From Solirubrobacteraceae bacterium (GTDB lineage Bacteria; Actinomycetota; Thermoleophilia; Solirubrobacterales; Solirubrobacteraceae): a DNA stretch of 9,419 bases. The notes under the pieces are model-generated. The model was given only the letters and a program-made list of their open reading frames with translations. It was not told the DNA's origin and ran no database searches. Shown here in pieces: positions 1-5,492 of this stretch. The DNA lies in the NCBI GenBank assembly GCA_025455895.1, contig JALOLQ010000038.1, forward strand, positions 1 through 9,419, read 5' to 3'. Position 1 is the stretch's first letter. Every line of letters begins with the position of its first letter. A program made the translations under genes and the position numbers.

Positions 1-107
1 CGCCCGGTGGGCTCCGCCGGCGCGCGCGGGGCGGGCGCGTCGTCGCCGCAGCCGGCGAGCGCGAGCGCTCCGCCGAGCAGGACGGCGACGGCTCGGGCAG
101 GGCTCAC
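1..107 (-). CDS. Putative lipoprotein, N-terminal part only (runs off left edge)
   Basis: Reading leftward from GTG at 107, an open frame of 35 codons continues to the window edge. It encodes a short charged start (VSPAR), a hydrophobic stretch, and a textbook lipobox L-A-L-A-G-C with the acylated Cys at residue 20, followed by G-D-D and a Pro/Ala-rich linker. This is the layout of a bacterial lipoprotein signal peptide (family knowledge), so the mature protein should sit on the outer face of the cytoplasmic membrane. The GTG overlaps the TGA of the upstream membrane glycosyltransferase as GTGA, which suggests co-transcription and translational coupling. A second GTG lies one codon further upstream (110). 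The functional domain lies outside the window, so no activity can be named. The gene call rests only on signal peptide, overlap and frame. Confidence 0.68.
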   Translation of the reverse strand, partial: MSPARAVAVLLGGALALAGCGDDAPAPRAPAEPTG

Positions 108-1399
108 CACGGCGAGCGCACCCCGAGCTGGAGTGCGACCCCGAGGCCGGCCTGCACGCCGAGCCAGCCGCGCCCCAGGCCGCCGGCGGCCAGCACGAGC
201 CACGGCGCGAACGGCAGCCAGATCCGCTCGGTCTCCCCGCGCGAGAGGCCGGAGAGGCCGGACACCGCCACCGCGACGAGCGCCGCGCCGCACAGGATCC
301 AGGCCGGCCGCGAGCGCAGCCGGGCCAGCCCGAGCGCCGTCGCCGGACCGACCGCCAGCGCGAAGGCGGCGAGCGAGATCACGAGGAACGGCAGGTAGTC
401 GCGGCGGCTCTGGACGCCGGCCAGCGCCTGCTCGCGCGTCTCGAGCAGCCCCTGCGGCCACCAGAACCCGGCCGCGCCGAAGCCGCCGAGGACGAGCGCG
501 ACGCCGACGGCGGCGATCGCCAGGCAGCCCCAGGCGCGCCGCCAGAGGAGGATCGCGAGCGGGATCGCCCCGAACGGCACCGCGCCGTACGACGAGGCCA
601 GGGCGGCGCCGAGGAGCAGGCCGGCCGCGAGCGCGAGCAGGCCGGCGCTCCAGCCGCGCCGGCCGGTCGCGAGCGCGAGCGCGGCGGTCCCGCAGGCCAG
701 GAGCCCCATGAAGAACGCGTCGGCCGTGGTCGCCAGCCACACCGCACCGGGCAGCAGCACGAGGAACGGCGCCGCCGCGCGGGCCGCCGGCGCACCGCAC
801 AGCTCGCGCAGCGTGAGCAGCACCGCCGGCGCGGCCAGCGCGCCGGCCCCGATCACGAGCGCCGCGGCGACCTGCGCCCCGCCCAGCCCGAGCTCGTCGA
901 GCACCCACAGGAGCAGCACGAACCCGGGCGGGTGGCCGCGGACGTGGGTGGCGAACGTCGGCAGGTCCTCGACGAACCGGCCCAGGAACGCGACCGGATC
1001 CCCGCCGACCAGCGGCACGGCGGTGAGGTACTCGTAGCGCGACTCGAGCGGCTCGGTGAGGGCGGCGGCGCCGTCGGTGAGTGCCAGCAGCGCCGCCCAG
1101 CCGGCCGCCCCCGCCCACGCCGCGGCGAGCAGCGCGCCGAAGGACAGGCTCCGGGCCAGGCGCGGCGCGGCGGCGACGGCGAGCGCGGCGAACGCGATCG
1201 CCGGCAGCGCGGCGAGCCCGAGGCGCACGTCGTAGGAGCCGACCACCGGGGGCGCGCCGACGCGGATCAGCGGGTCGGCGTCGTAGAGGCGCCCGCCGAG
1301 CACGACCGCGCCGAGCACGAGCGCCGCCCACGCCACCGGCGCCCACCAGCCGGCGCGGGCGGCGACGGGCACGGGCGATGGCGGGGCCGCGACGCTCAC
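104..1399 (-). CDS. Polytopic membrane glycosyltransferase-like protein (GT39/GT87-like)
   Basis: This is a 431-residue, strongly hydrophobic protein with roughly ten to eleven predicted membrane helices. After helix 1 comes an extracytoplasmic-type loop with YDADP. Further on is the segment HVRGHPPG (about residues 152-159, counted from GTG 1399). A HPPG motif followed by a hydrophobic helix recurs in lipid-linked-sugar membrane glycosyltransferases of the ArnT/PMT/mannosyltransferase type. The likely role is transfer of a sugar from a polyprenyl-phosphate carrier at the membrane; donor and acceptor are unknown. I chose GTG 1399 rather than the in-frame TTG 1408 because a TAGGTT hexamer ends 7 bases before the GTG and would overlap the longer start. 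It is divergent from the GT2 operon and overlaps the downstream lipoprotein gene by 4 bases. Family assignment is by overall look; membrane-protein function is clear, exact family less so. Confidence 0.72.
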   Translation of the reverse strand: MSVAAPPSPVPVAARAGWWAPVAWAALVLGAVVLGGRLYDADPLIRVGAPPVVGSYDVRLGLAALPAIAFAALAVAAAPRLARSLSFGALLAAAWAGAAGWAALLALTDGAAALTEPLESRYEYLTAVPLVGGDPVAFLGRFVEDLPTFATHVRGHPPGFVLLLWVLDELGLGGAQVAAALVIGAGALAAPAVLLTLRELCGAPAARAAAPFLVLLPGAVWLATTADAFFMGLLACGTAALALATGRRGWSAGLLALAAGLLLGAALASSYGAVPFGAIPLAILLWRRAWGCLAIAAVGVALVLGGFGAAGFWWPQGLLETREQALAGVQSRRDYLPFLVISLAAFALAVGPATALGLARLRSRPAWILCGAALVAVAVSGLSGLSRGETERIWLPFAPWLVLAAGGLGRGWLGVQAGLGVALQLGVRSPW

Positions 1400-1406
1400 G
1401 CCGGCC

Positions 1407-1412
1407 AACCTA
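1407..1412 (-). promoter_or_regulatory. Candidate -10 element (TAGGTT) of leaderless membrane glycosyltransferase gene
   Basis: On the minus strand TAGGTT is followed by seven bases (GGCCGGC) and then GTG 1399. A -10 hexamer normally lies 6-7 bases before the transcription start, so the transcript would begin at or next to the start codon. No convincing -35 hexamer is visible upstream. No Shine-Dalgarno sequence precedes the GTG, which fits a leaderless message. Confidence 0.5.
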
Positions 1413-1476
1413 CCGGCGCCCGGGGCGCCGCCGGACGGTCCGGCGCCGAGTTTCCCGAATCGTCACCGACGGCCCG

Positions 1477-1482
1477 TAGGTT
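1477..1482 (+). promoter_or_regulatory. Candidate -10 element (TAGGTT) of leaderless glycosyltransferase/molybdoenzyme operon
   Basis: TAGGTT is followed by exactly six bases (GGCCCC) and then GTG 1489, so the first G of the start codon sits where +1 is expected. There is no Shine-Dalgarno sequence in front of the GTG. A weak TTTCCC at 1451-1456 could be a -35-like element, but its 20-base spacing is long. Confidence 0.52.
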
Positions 1483-1488
1483 GGCCCC

Positions 1489-2136
1489 GTGATCGACCTC
1501 GTGCTGCCGGTGCTCGACGAGCGCGAGGCGCTGCCCTGGGTGCTCGGGCGCCTGCCGCCCGGCGTGCGCGCGATCGTCGTCGACAACGGCTCCCGCGACG
1601 GATCGGGCGAGCTCGCGGCCGAGCTCGGGGCGACCGTCGTCCGCGAGCCCGTGCCGGGGTACGGCGCCGCCTGCCACCGCGGCCTGGAGACCGCGAGCGC
1701 CGACGTCGTGTGCTTCATGGACGCCGACGGCTCGCTCGATCCGGGCGACCTGCCGCGCGTGCTCGAGCCGGTGCTCGCCGGCCATGCGCAGCTCGCGCTC
1801 GGCGCGCGGCGCGCCGCGGGCCGCGGCGCCTACCCCCTGCGGGCCCGGGCGCTCAACCGCCTCCTCGCCGCCGAGGTCCGCCGCCGCAGCGGCGCGCGGA
1901 TCACCGACATCGGCCCGATGCGGGCCGCGCGCCGGGACGACCTGCTCGGGCTCGGCATCACCGACCGGCGCTTCGGCTACCCGCTGGAGACGGTGCTGCG
2001 GGCCGCGGCGGGCGGCTGGGCGATCGCCGAGGTGGCGGTCCCCTACCGCCCGCGCGCGGGCGGGCGCTCGAAGGTGACCGGCGATCTGCGCGGCTCGCTG
2101 CGCGCGGTCCGCGACATGGCCGAGGCACTCGCGTGA
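1489..2136 (+). CDS. Family 2 glycosyltransferase, soluble (dolichol-phosphate-sugar synthase-like)
   Basis: This 215-residue protein has a GT-A fold signature: N-terminal LVLPVLDE (residues 4-11), VDNGSRDGS (31-39) for nucleotide binding, GYGAACHRG (57-65), and the metal-binding DADGS (78-82), equivalent to the DxD motif. A later segment has DIGPMRA (140-146) and GYPLE (163-167), as in DPM1-like GT2 enzymes. No membrane helix is evident, so it probably works in the cytoplasm on a nucleotide-sugar donor; the acceptor is unknown. It is the first gene of a four-gene operon, starts with a probably leaderless GTG, and its TGA overlaps the GTG of the DUF2064 gene. A GT2 gene beside a DUF2064 gene recalls the arsenosugar-type glycosyltransferase pair (TIGR04283/TIGR04282), but no ArsM or arsenic gene is visible here. 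Confidence 0.88.
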   Translation: MIDLVLPVLDEREALPWVLGRLPPGVRAIVVDNGSRDGSGELAAELGATVVREPVPGYGAACHRGLETASADVVCFMDADGSLDPGDLPRVLEPVLAGHAQLALGARRAAGRGAYPLRARALNRLLAAEVRRRSGARITDIGPMRAARRDDLLGLGITDRRFGYPLETVLRAAAGGWAIAEVAVPYRPRAGGRSKVTGDLRGSLRAVRDMAEALA

Positions 2137-2774
2137 GCGGCACCCTGGCGGTCATCGCCAAGGCCCCCGAACCGGGGCGCGTGAAGACCCGGCTGTGCCC
2201 CCCGTGCACGCCCGGCGAGGCCGCCGCGATCGCCGCGGCGGCGCTGCGCGACACGCTCGCCGTGGCCGGCTCGGTCGCGGCGGACCGCCACGTGCTCGTC
2301 CTCGACGGGACGCTTCCCGCCTGGCCCGAGCTGGCGGGCTTCGACGTGGTCGCCCAGCGCGGCGACGGGCTCGCCGAGCGGCTCGCCGCGGCCTTCGACG
2401 ATCTCGGCGGACCGGCGTTCCTCGTCGCGATGGACACGCCGCAGCTCACCGCGGCCGACCTGACCGCGGGCCTGGCGGCGCTCGCCGCCCACGACGCGGT
2501 GCTGGGCCCGGCCACCGACGGCGGCTACTGGGGCATCGGGCTGCGCGCCGCGGCGCCCGGGGTCTTCGATCGCGTCCCGATGAGCCGCGCATCCACGGCG
2601 GACGCGCAGCGCGCGCGCCTGCGGGCGCTCGGGCTGCACTGGGCGGAGCTGCGCTCGCTCGACGACGTCGACACGTTCGCCGACGCGCGCCGGGTCGCCG
2701 CCCGGGCCGCGGGCTCGCGCTTCGCCGCGGCGGTCGCCGCGGCCGCCGCGCGCGCCGGGGAGCACGCGGCGTGA
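2133..2774 (+). CDS. DUF2064 / COG3222 glycosyl- or nucleotidyltransferase-like protein (TIGR04282-type)
   Basis: The protein has 213 residues from GTG 2133. It carries the family hallmarks: AKAPEPGRVKTRLCPP (residues 9-24), a phosphate/nucleotide-binding loop; AMDTPQL (99-105), the position of the usual D-x-P; and GPATDGGYWGIGL (125-137). The family has a GT-A-like fold related to nucleotidyltransferases such as MobA and CofC. It is annotated as an arsenosugar biosynthesis glycosyltransferase in other bacteria, but its biochemical activity is largely unproven. The start overlaps the GT2 stop and its stop overlaps the next GTG, both as GTGA, implying translational coupling. Because the next gene encodes a molybdoenzyme, a role in modifying that enzyme's cofactor or substrate is possible, but that is inference. 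An ORF extending upstream in this frame only shadows the GT2 gene. Confidence 0.88.
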   Translation: MSGTLAVIAKAPEPGRVKTRLCPPCTPGEAAAIAAAALRDTLAVAGSVAADRHVLVLDGTLPAWPELAGFDVVAQRGDGLAERLAAAFDDLGGPAFLVAMDTPQLTAADLTAGLAALAAHDAVLGPATDGGYWGIGLRAAAPGVFDRVPMSRASTADAQRARLRALGLHWAELRSLDDVDTFADARRVAARAAGSRFAAAVAAAAARAGEHAA

Positions 2775-4006
2775 GCACGGCCCCGGGCCGGCGCGGGGTC
2801 GGCGAGCGGATCGCCGCCGGCGAGTCGCGGCGCCGGGCGCTCGAGGGGGCGCTCGGGACGCGCGGCGTCGTGCCCGCCTCGCGGGCGGCCTTCCCGAGCC
2901 GCCTGCACGACGAGCGGATCGCGGCGATCCTCGGGCTCGCCCTCGGGATCGCCTTCGCCGTGTGCTTCGCGACCGGGCTCGTCAGCCACCTCGCGCAGCA
3001 CCCGCTCGATCTCGGCCTGCTCTCGATGCCCGCCGAGCCGGCCTGGCTGTACCGCGTCACCCAGGGGGTGCACGTCGCGACGGGCACCGCCGCGGTGCCG
3101 CTGCTGCTGGCGAAGCTCTGGACGGTCTACCCGCTGCTGTTCGCCGAGCCGCCGGTCCGCAACGCCGCGCACCTCGTCGCCCGGATCGCGCTCGTGCCGC
3201 TCGTGGCCGGGGCGATCTTCCTGCTCGGCTCGGGGCTCGTGAACATCACCGGCTGGTACCCGTGGAGCTTCTCGTTCCCGGTCGCCCACTACTTCACCGC
3301 GTGGATCGTGATGGGCGCGCTGCTCGTCCACGTCGGGGCGATCTGGGCGCCGGCGCGCCGCGGGCTGAGCCGCGCCGCCGCCCGGGCGCCGGAGCCCCCC
3401 GGCGACGGCCTCAGCCGGCGCGGCTTCCTCGGCGCCGTCGCGGCGGCCGCCGGCGCGGTGACGCTGCTGACCGCCGGCCAGACCGTGCGGCCGCTGCGCG
3501 GCGTCTCGCTGCTCGCGCCGCGCGATCCCGCGGTCGGCCCGCAGGGGCTGCCGGTGAACAAGACGGCGATCGGCGCCGGCGTGATCGAGACGGCCCGCGA
3601 TCCGGGGTTCGCGCTCGTCGTCGACGGCGACGTCGCGCGGCCGCTGCGCCTGTCGCTGGCCGACCTCGAGGCGCTGCCCCAGCACGAGGCCGAGCTGCCG
3701 ATCGCGTGCGTCGAGGGCTGGAGCGCGAGCGCGCGCTGGGGCGGCGTGCGCGTGCGCGACCTGCTCGAGCTCGCCGGCGCCGGTGAGGTCCGCGAGGTGC
3801 GCGTGAGCTCGCTCCAGGAGCGCGGCTCGTTCCGGGCCTCGCGCCTGAACGCGATCCACGCCGCGCACGAGGACACGCTGCTGGCGCTGCGGATCGGCGA
3901 CGCGCCGCTGGCGCTCGACCACGGGTTCCCCTGCCGGCTGATCGCGCCGAACCGCCCCGGCGTGCAGCAGACGAAGTGGGTCGCGCGGCTGGAGGTGCGC
4001 GCGTGA
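2771..4006 (+). CDS. Membrane-anchored molybdopterin oxidoreductase fused to cytochrome b-like domain
   Basis: The protein has 411 residues. Residues 1-48 are a basic cytoplasmic leader. Residues 50-193 form four membrane helices with His73, His101, His173 and His187 as candidate heme b ligands; His173 and His187 are 14 apart on helix 4. A cytoplasmic loop then carries the twin-arginine motif SRRGFLGA (215-222), followed by a fifth hydrophobic helix. The rest is a sulfite-oxidase/YedY-type molybdopterin domain with CVEGWSA (Cys313), the expected Mo-ligating cysteine. The layout predicts Sec/YidC insertion of the first four helices and Tat export of the folded Mo domain, with electrons passing between the external Mo site, membrane heme and quinone. 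The substrate is unknown. GTG 2771 overlaps the DUF2064 stop. The family's C-terminal dimerisation (Mo-co_dimer) domain is absent, as in YedY. Confidence 0.88.
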   Translation: MSTAPGRRGVGERIAAGESRRRALEGALGTRGVVPASRAAFPSRLHDERIAAILGLALGIAFAVCFATGLVSHLAQHPLDLGLLSMPAEPAWLYRVTQGVHVATGTAAVPLLLAKLWTVYPLLFAEPPVRNAAHLVARIALVPLVAGAIFLLGSGLVNITGWYPWSFSFPVAHYFTAWIVMGALLVHVGAIWAPARRGLSRAAARAPEPPGDGLSRRGFLGAVAAAAGAVTLLTAGQTVRPLRGVSLLAPRDPAVGPQGLPVNKTAIGAGVIETARDPGFALVVDGDVARPLRLSLADLEALPQHEAELPIACVEGWSASARWGGVRVRDLLELAGAGEVREVRVSSLQERGSFRASRLNAIHAAHEDTLLALRIGDAPLALDHGFPCRLIAPNRPGVQQTKWVARLEVRA

Positions 4007-4482
4007 GCGCGCCGGGCCCGCGGCTGGGAGACGAGGACGACGGGGGCCTGCGGTTCTGGCTGTGCGCGGTGATCGGGCTCGGCGTCGTCGTGATCGCCAC
4101 CGTCCAGCTCGCCGGGGCGCGGCTGATCGGCTCGGTGGGCAGCTGGGCCGCCTACCTGCTGGGCGGCCTGCTCGTCCACGACCTGCTGCTCGCGCCGGCG
4201 GTCGTCCTGATCTCGATCGCGCTGCTCCACCTCGTGCCGTCGCGCCTGCGCCCGGCCGCGCAGGCGACGCTCATCGTGGCCGGCTCGGTCGCGCTCGTGG
4301 CGATCCCGGTGCTCGGCGGCTGGGGGCGGCGGCCGGACAACCCGACGCTGCTGCCGCGCGACTACGGGCTCGGGCTGGCGATCGCGCTGGCCGTCATCGT
4401 CGCGGCGGGGCTGGTGGGCGCGGCGCGGGCCGCGCGCGCCCCGCGGGCCCCGGCGGCGCCGCGGGACCCCGGCGGCTGGTGA
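4003..4482 (+). CDS. Small four-helix membrane protein of the molybdoenzyme operon
   Basis: The protein has 159 residues from GTG 4003, which overlaps the molybdoenzyme stop as GTGA; this overlap is why I prefer it to the ATG at 3976 inside the upstream gene. Hydrophobic stretches lie at about residues 18-38, 48-75, 87-104 and 123-145. Notable residues are His59-Asp60 before LLLAP, His76, and NPTLLPRDY (113-121) in the loop before the last helix. I recall similar small unnamed membrane proteins beside actinobacterial molybdenum oxidoreductases, but cannot name a family. As last gene of the operon it could be a membrane partner of the cytochrome b domain, for example helping heme or quinone contact. 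That is inferred from position alone. The C-terminus is an Ala/Pro/Arg-rich cytoplasmic tail. Confidence 0.82.
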   Translation: MSAPGPRLGDEDDGGLRFWLCAVIGLGVVVIATVQLAGARLIGSVGSWAAYLLGGLLVHDLLLAPAVVLISIALLHLVPSRLRPAAQATLIVAGSVALVAIPVLGGWGRRPDNPTLLPRDYGLGLAIALAVIVAAGLVGAARAARAPRAPAAPRDPGGW

Positions 4483-4500
4483 GGTCGCGCGCGCCACGAC

Positions 4501-4519
4501 CGGCGCGAGTTCCGCGCCG
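4501..4519 (+). terminator. Candidate GC hairpin after the molybdoenzyme operon
   Basis: CGGCGCG (4501-4507) pairs perfectly with CGCGCCG (4513-4519) around a five-base loop, 19 bases after the operon's last stop. No U-tract follows, so it would be a GC-only hairpin of the kind often seen in actinobacteria. It overlaps the region where a -35 element for the next gene would lie. Confidence 0.35.
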
Positions 4520-4535
4520 TGTCACATCTCGCGGC

Positions 4536-4541
4536 GATACT
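4536..4541 (+). promoter_or_regulatory. Candidate -10 element (GATACT) of leaderless DM13 gene
   Basis: GATACT is followed by six bases (CATCCG) and then ATG 4548, placing +1 on the A of the start codon. No Shine-Dalgarno sequence precedes the ATG. A -35 element is not clear. Confidence 0.48.
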
Positions 4542-4547
4542 CATCCG

Positions 4548-4973
4548 ATGCCCTCCCTCCCCACCCCTCCCGGCGCGCGTCCCCTGCGACGCAGCCTCTG
4601 CGTCGCGGCGGCCCAAGCGGCCGTCGCCGCGCTGCCGGCCGCCCCCGCCCCCGCCGACGCCCAGGTCGTCGCCCAGGGCCGCTTCGGCCCGACCGCGCAG
4701 TACACCGGCACCGGCACCGCGACCGTCCGCCGCAGCGGCTCGGCGCGCACGATCAGCACCTCGCGCAACTTCACCGCCCGCGGCGCGATCCGCCTGCGGT
4801 TCTACCTCGCCACGAGCCCGAGCGCGCGCCAGCGCATCGATCTCGGCCCGATGGCCAAGCGCGGCGCGCAGACCCTGCGGATCCCGCGCGGCGTCAACCT
4901 CAAGCGCTACCGCTACGCGATCGCCTGGTGCGTGACCGTCAACGCTCCGGTGACGCAGGCGATCCTGCGCTGA
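4548..4973 (+). CDS. Exported DM13-domain protein
   Basis: The protein has 141 residues. Residues 1-38 look like a Sec signal peptide: Arg14-Arg15, an Ala-rich hydrophobic core, and a likely cut after ADA38. The mature part, from about G44, follows the DM13 pattern: G-R-F, a TGTGTATV strand, RLRFYL (101 region onward of the domain core), DLGPMAKRGAQTLRIP, then NLKRYRYAIAWC near the end with Cys128. DM13 is a small beta domain with an invariant WC cysteine, proposed to take part in redox or electron-transfer chemistry in extracellular proteins (established proposal, little biochemistry). The Cys in the signal peptide (C18) does not form a lipobox, so this is probably a soluble secreted protein. 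It lies 34 bases before the next rightward gene and could be co-transcribed with it. The conserved WC and length support the domain call; function is open. Confidence 0.66.
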   Translation: MPSLPTPPGARPLRRSLCVAAAQAAVAALPAAPAPADAQVVAQGRFGPTAQYTGTGTATVRRSGSARTISTSRNFTARGAIRLRFYLATSPSARQRIDLGPMAKRGAQTLRIPRGVNLKRYRYAIAWCVTVNAPVTQAILR

Positions 4974-4994
4974 GGCGCCGTCCGCCGCGCCCGC

Positions 4995-5000
4995 CACGCT
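4995..5000 (+). promoter_or_regulatory. Weak candidate -10 (CACGCT) before small membrane protein
   Basis: CACGCT is followed by seven bases and GTG 5008. It fits the A2/T6 pattern of the stronger leaderless promoters in this window but starts with C. Read-through from the DM13 gene is an equally good explanation for expression. Confidence 0.25.
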
Positions 5001-5007
5001 GCCGGCG

Positions 5008-5436
5008 GTGAGCCTCCTCATCGTCTGCGCCGCGGCGACCTGGTTCATGGCCGGCCTGCACTGGTTCGTGCAGGTCGTCCACTACCCGCTGTTCGCCGCC
5101 GTCGGCGACGAGGCGTTCCCGGGCTACCACGAGCGCCACTCGGCCCGCACGACGCCCGTCGTGCTGCCGGTGATGACGGTCGAGCTCGCCACGTCCGCGT
5201 GGCTCGTCGCCGCCCCGCCGGACGGGACGAGCGGCGCGCTGCTCGTCGCCGGCCTGCTGCTCGCGGTGGCGACGTGGGCCGCGACGCTGCTCGTCGTCGT
5301 GCCGCGCCACCGCCGGCTCGGCGACGGCCCGGACCCGGCCGTCGTCGCCGACCTCGTGCGGGTCTCGTGGCTGCGCACCGCGGCCTGGACGGCGCACGGC
5401 GTGGTCGCCGGGCTGCTGCTCGCCCAGGCGGCCTGA
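5008..5436 (+). CDS. Small four-helix integral membrane protein (conserved hypothetical)
   Basis: The protein has 142 residues with hydrophobic segments at about 2-24, 49-69, 77-99 and 122-141. Conserved-looking features are WFVQVVHYPLF (19-29, with His18 and His25 near the end of helix 1) and FPGYHERHSARTTPVVLPVM, a loop rich in His/Arg leading into helix 2. This resembles uncharacterised actinobacterial membrane proteins of the DUF1772/anthrone-oxygenase-like sort, but I cannot assign the family firmly. GTG 5008 is the first plausible start; there is no clear Shine-Dalgarno sequence. It follows the DM13 gene at 34 bases on the same strand and converges on the secreted four-cysteine protein gene beyond a strong hairpin. 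Function unknown. Confidence 0.8.
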   Translation: MSLLIVCAAATWFMAGLHWFVQVVHYPLFAAVGDEAFPGYHERHSARTTPVVLPVMTVELATSAWLVAAPPDGTSGALLVAGLLLAVATWAATLLVVVPRHRRLGDGPDPAVVADLVRVSWLRTAAWTAHGVVAGLLLAQAA

Positions 5437-5442
5437 CGACGA

Positions 5443-5464
5443 CGGGCGGCCCGTGGGCCGCCCG
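5443..5464. terminator. Strong GC hairpin between convergent genes
   Basis: CGGGCGGCCC (5443-5452) pairs perfectly over ten bases with GGGCCGCCCG (5455-5464) around a two-base GT gap (in practice a tetraloop). It lies between the stop codons of two convergent genes and is symmetric, so it could end transcription from both sides. No T-run is present on either strand. Confidence 0.5.
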
Positions 5465-5492
5465 CGCATCGTGGACCGGGTGGCTGCGGCGG

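Larger units (their letters stand above)
1403..1486. repeat. 11-bp perfect inverted repeat carrying both divergent -10 elements
   Basis: GGCCAACCTAC at 1403-1413 is the exact reverse complement of GTAGGTTGGCC at 1476-1486, with 62 bases between the arms. Each arm contains a TAGGTT hexamer facing outward, immediately before a GTG start. The near mirror symmetry covers the -10 elements and their downstream flanks, so the two divergent transcription units may respond to the same sigma factor or regulator. Confidence 0.75.

Noticed and set aside
932..1492. Plus-strand frames opposite the membrane glycosyltransferase (also 7-711, 708-1037 and 1081-1479)
   Set aside because: Low-complexity Arg/Ala/Gly products without motifs; the minus strand encodes a coherent polytopic protein.
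2195..2770. N-terminal extension of the molybdoenzyme frame back to 2195
   Set aside because: It is an Arg-rich shadow of the DUF2064 gene; GTG 2771 with the GTGA overlap matches the operon's pattern.
1489..2774. Arsenosugar biosynthesis locus
   Set aside because: The GT2/DUF2064 pair is suggestive, but no ArsM, ArsS, ArsR or arsenic transporter is in the window, and the GT2 looks closer to dolichol-phosphate-sugar synthases.
2525..3922. Long 465-residue open frame on the minus strand across the DUF2064 and molybdoenzyme genes
   Set aside because: It is Arg/Ala/Gly-rich with no domain, and the plus-strand frames carry clear family motifs; long antisense frames are expected at this GC content.
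3976..4002. ATG 3976 as start of the small membrane protein
   Set aside because: It lies inside the molybdoenzyme gene; GTG 4003 fits the coupled overlaps and starts just before the acidic leader.
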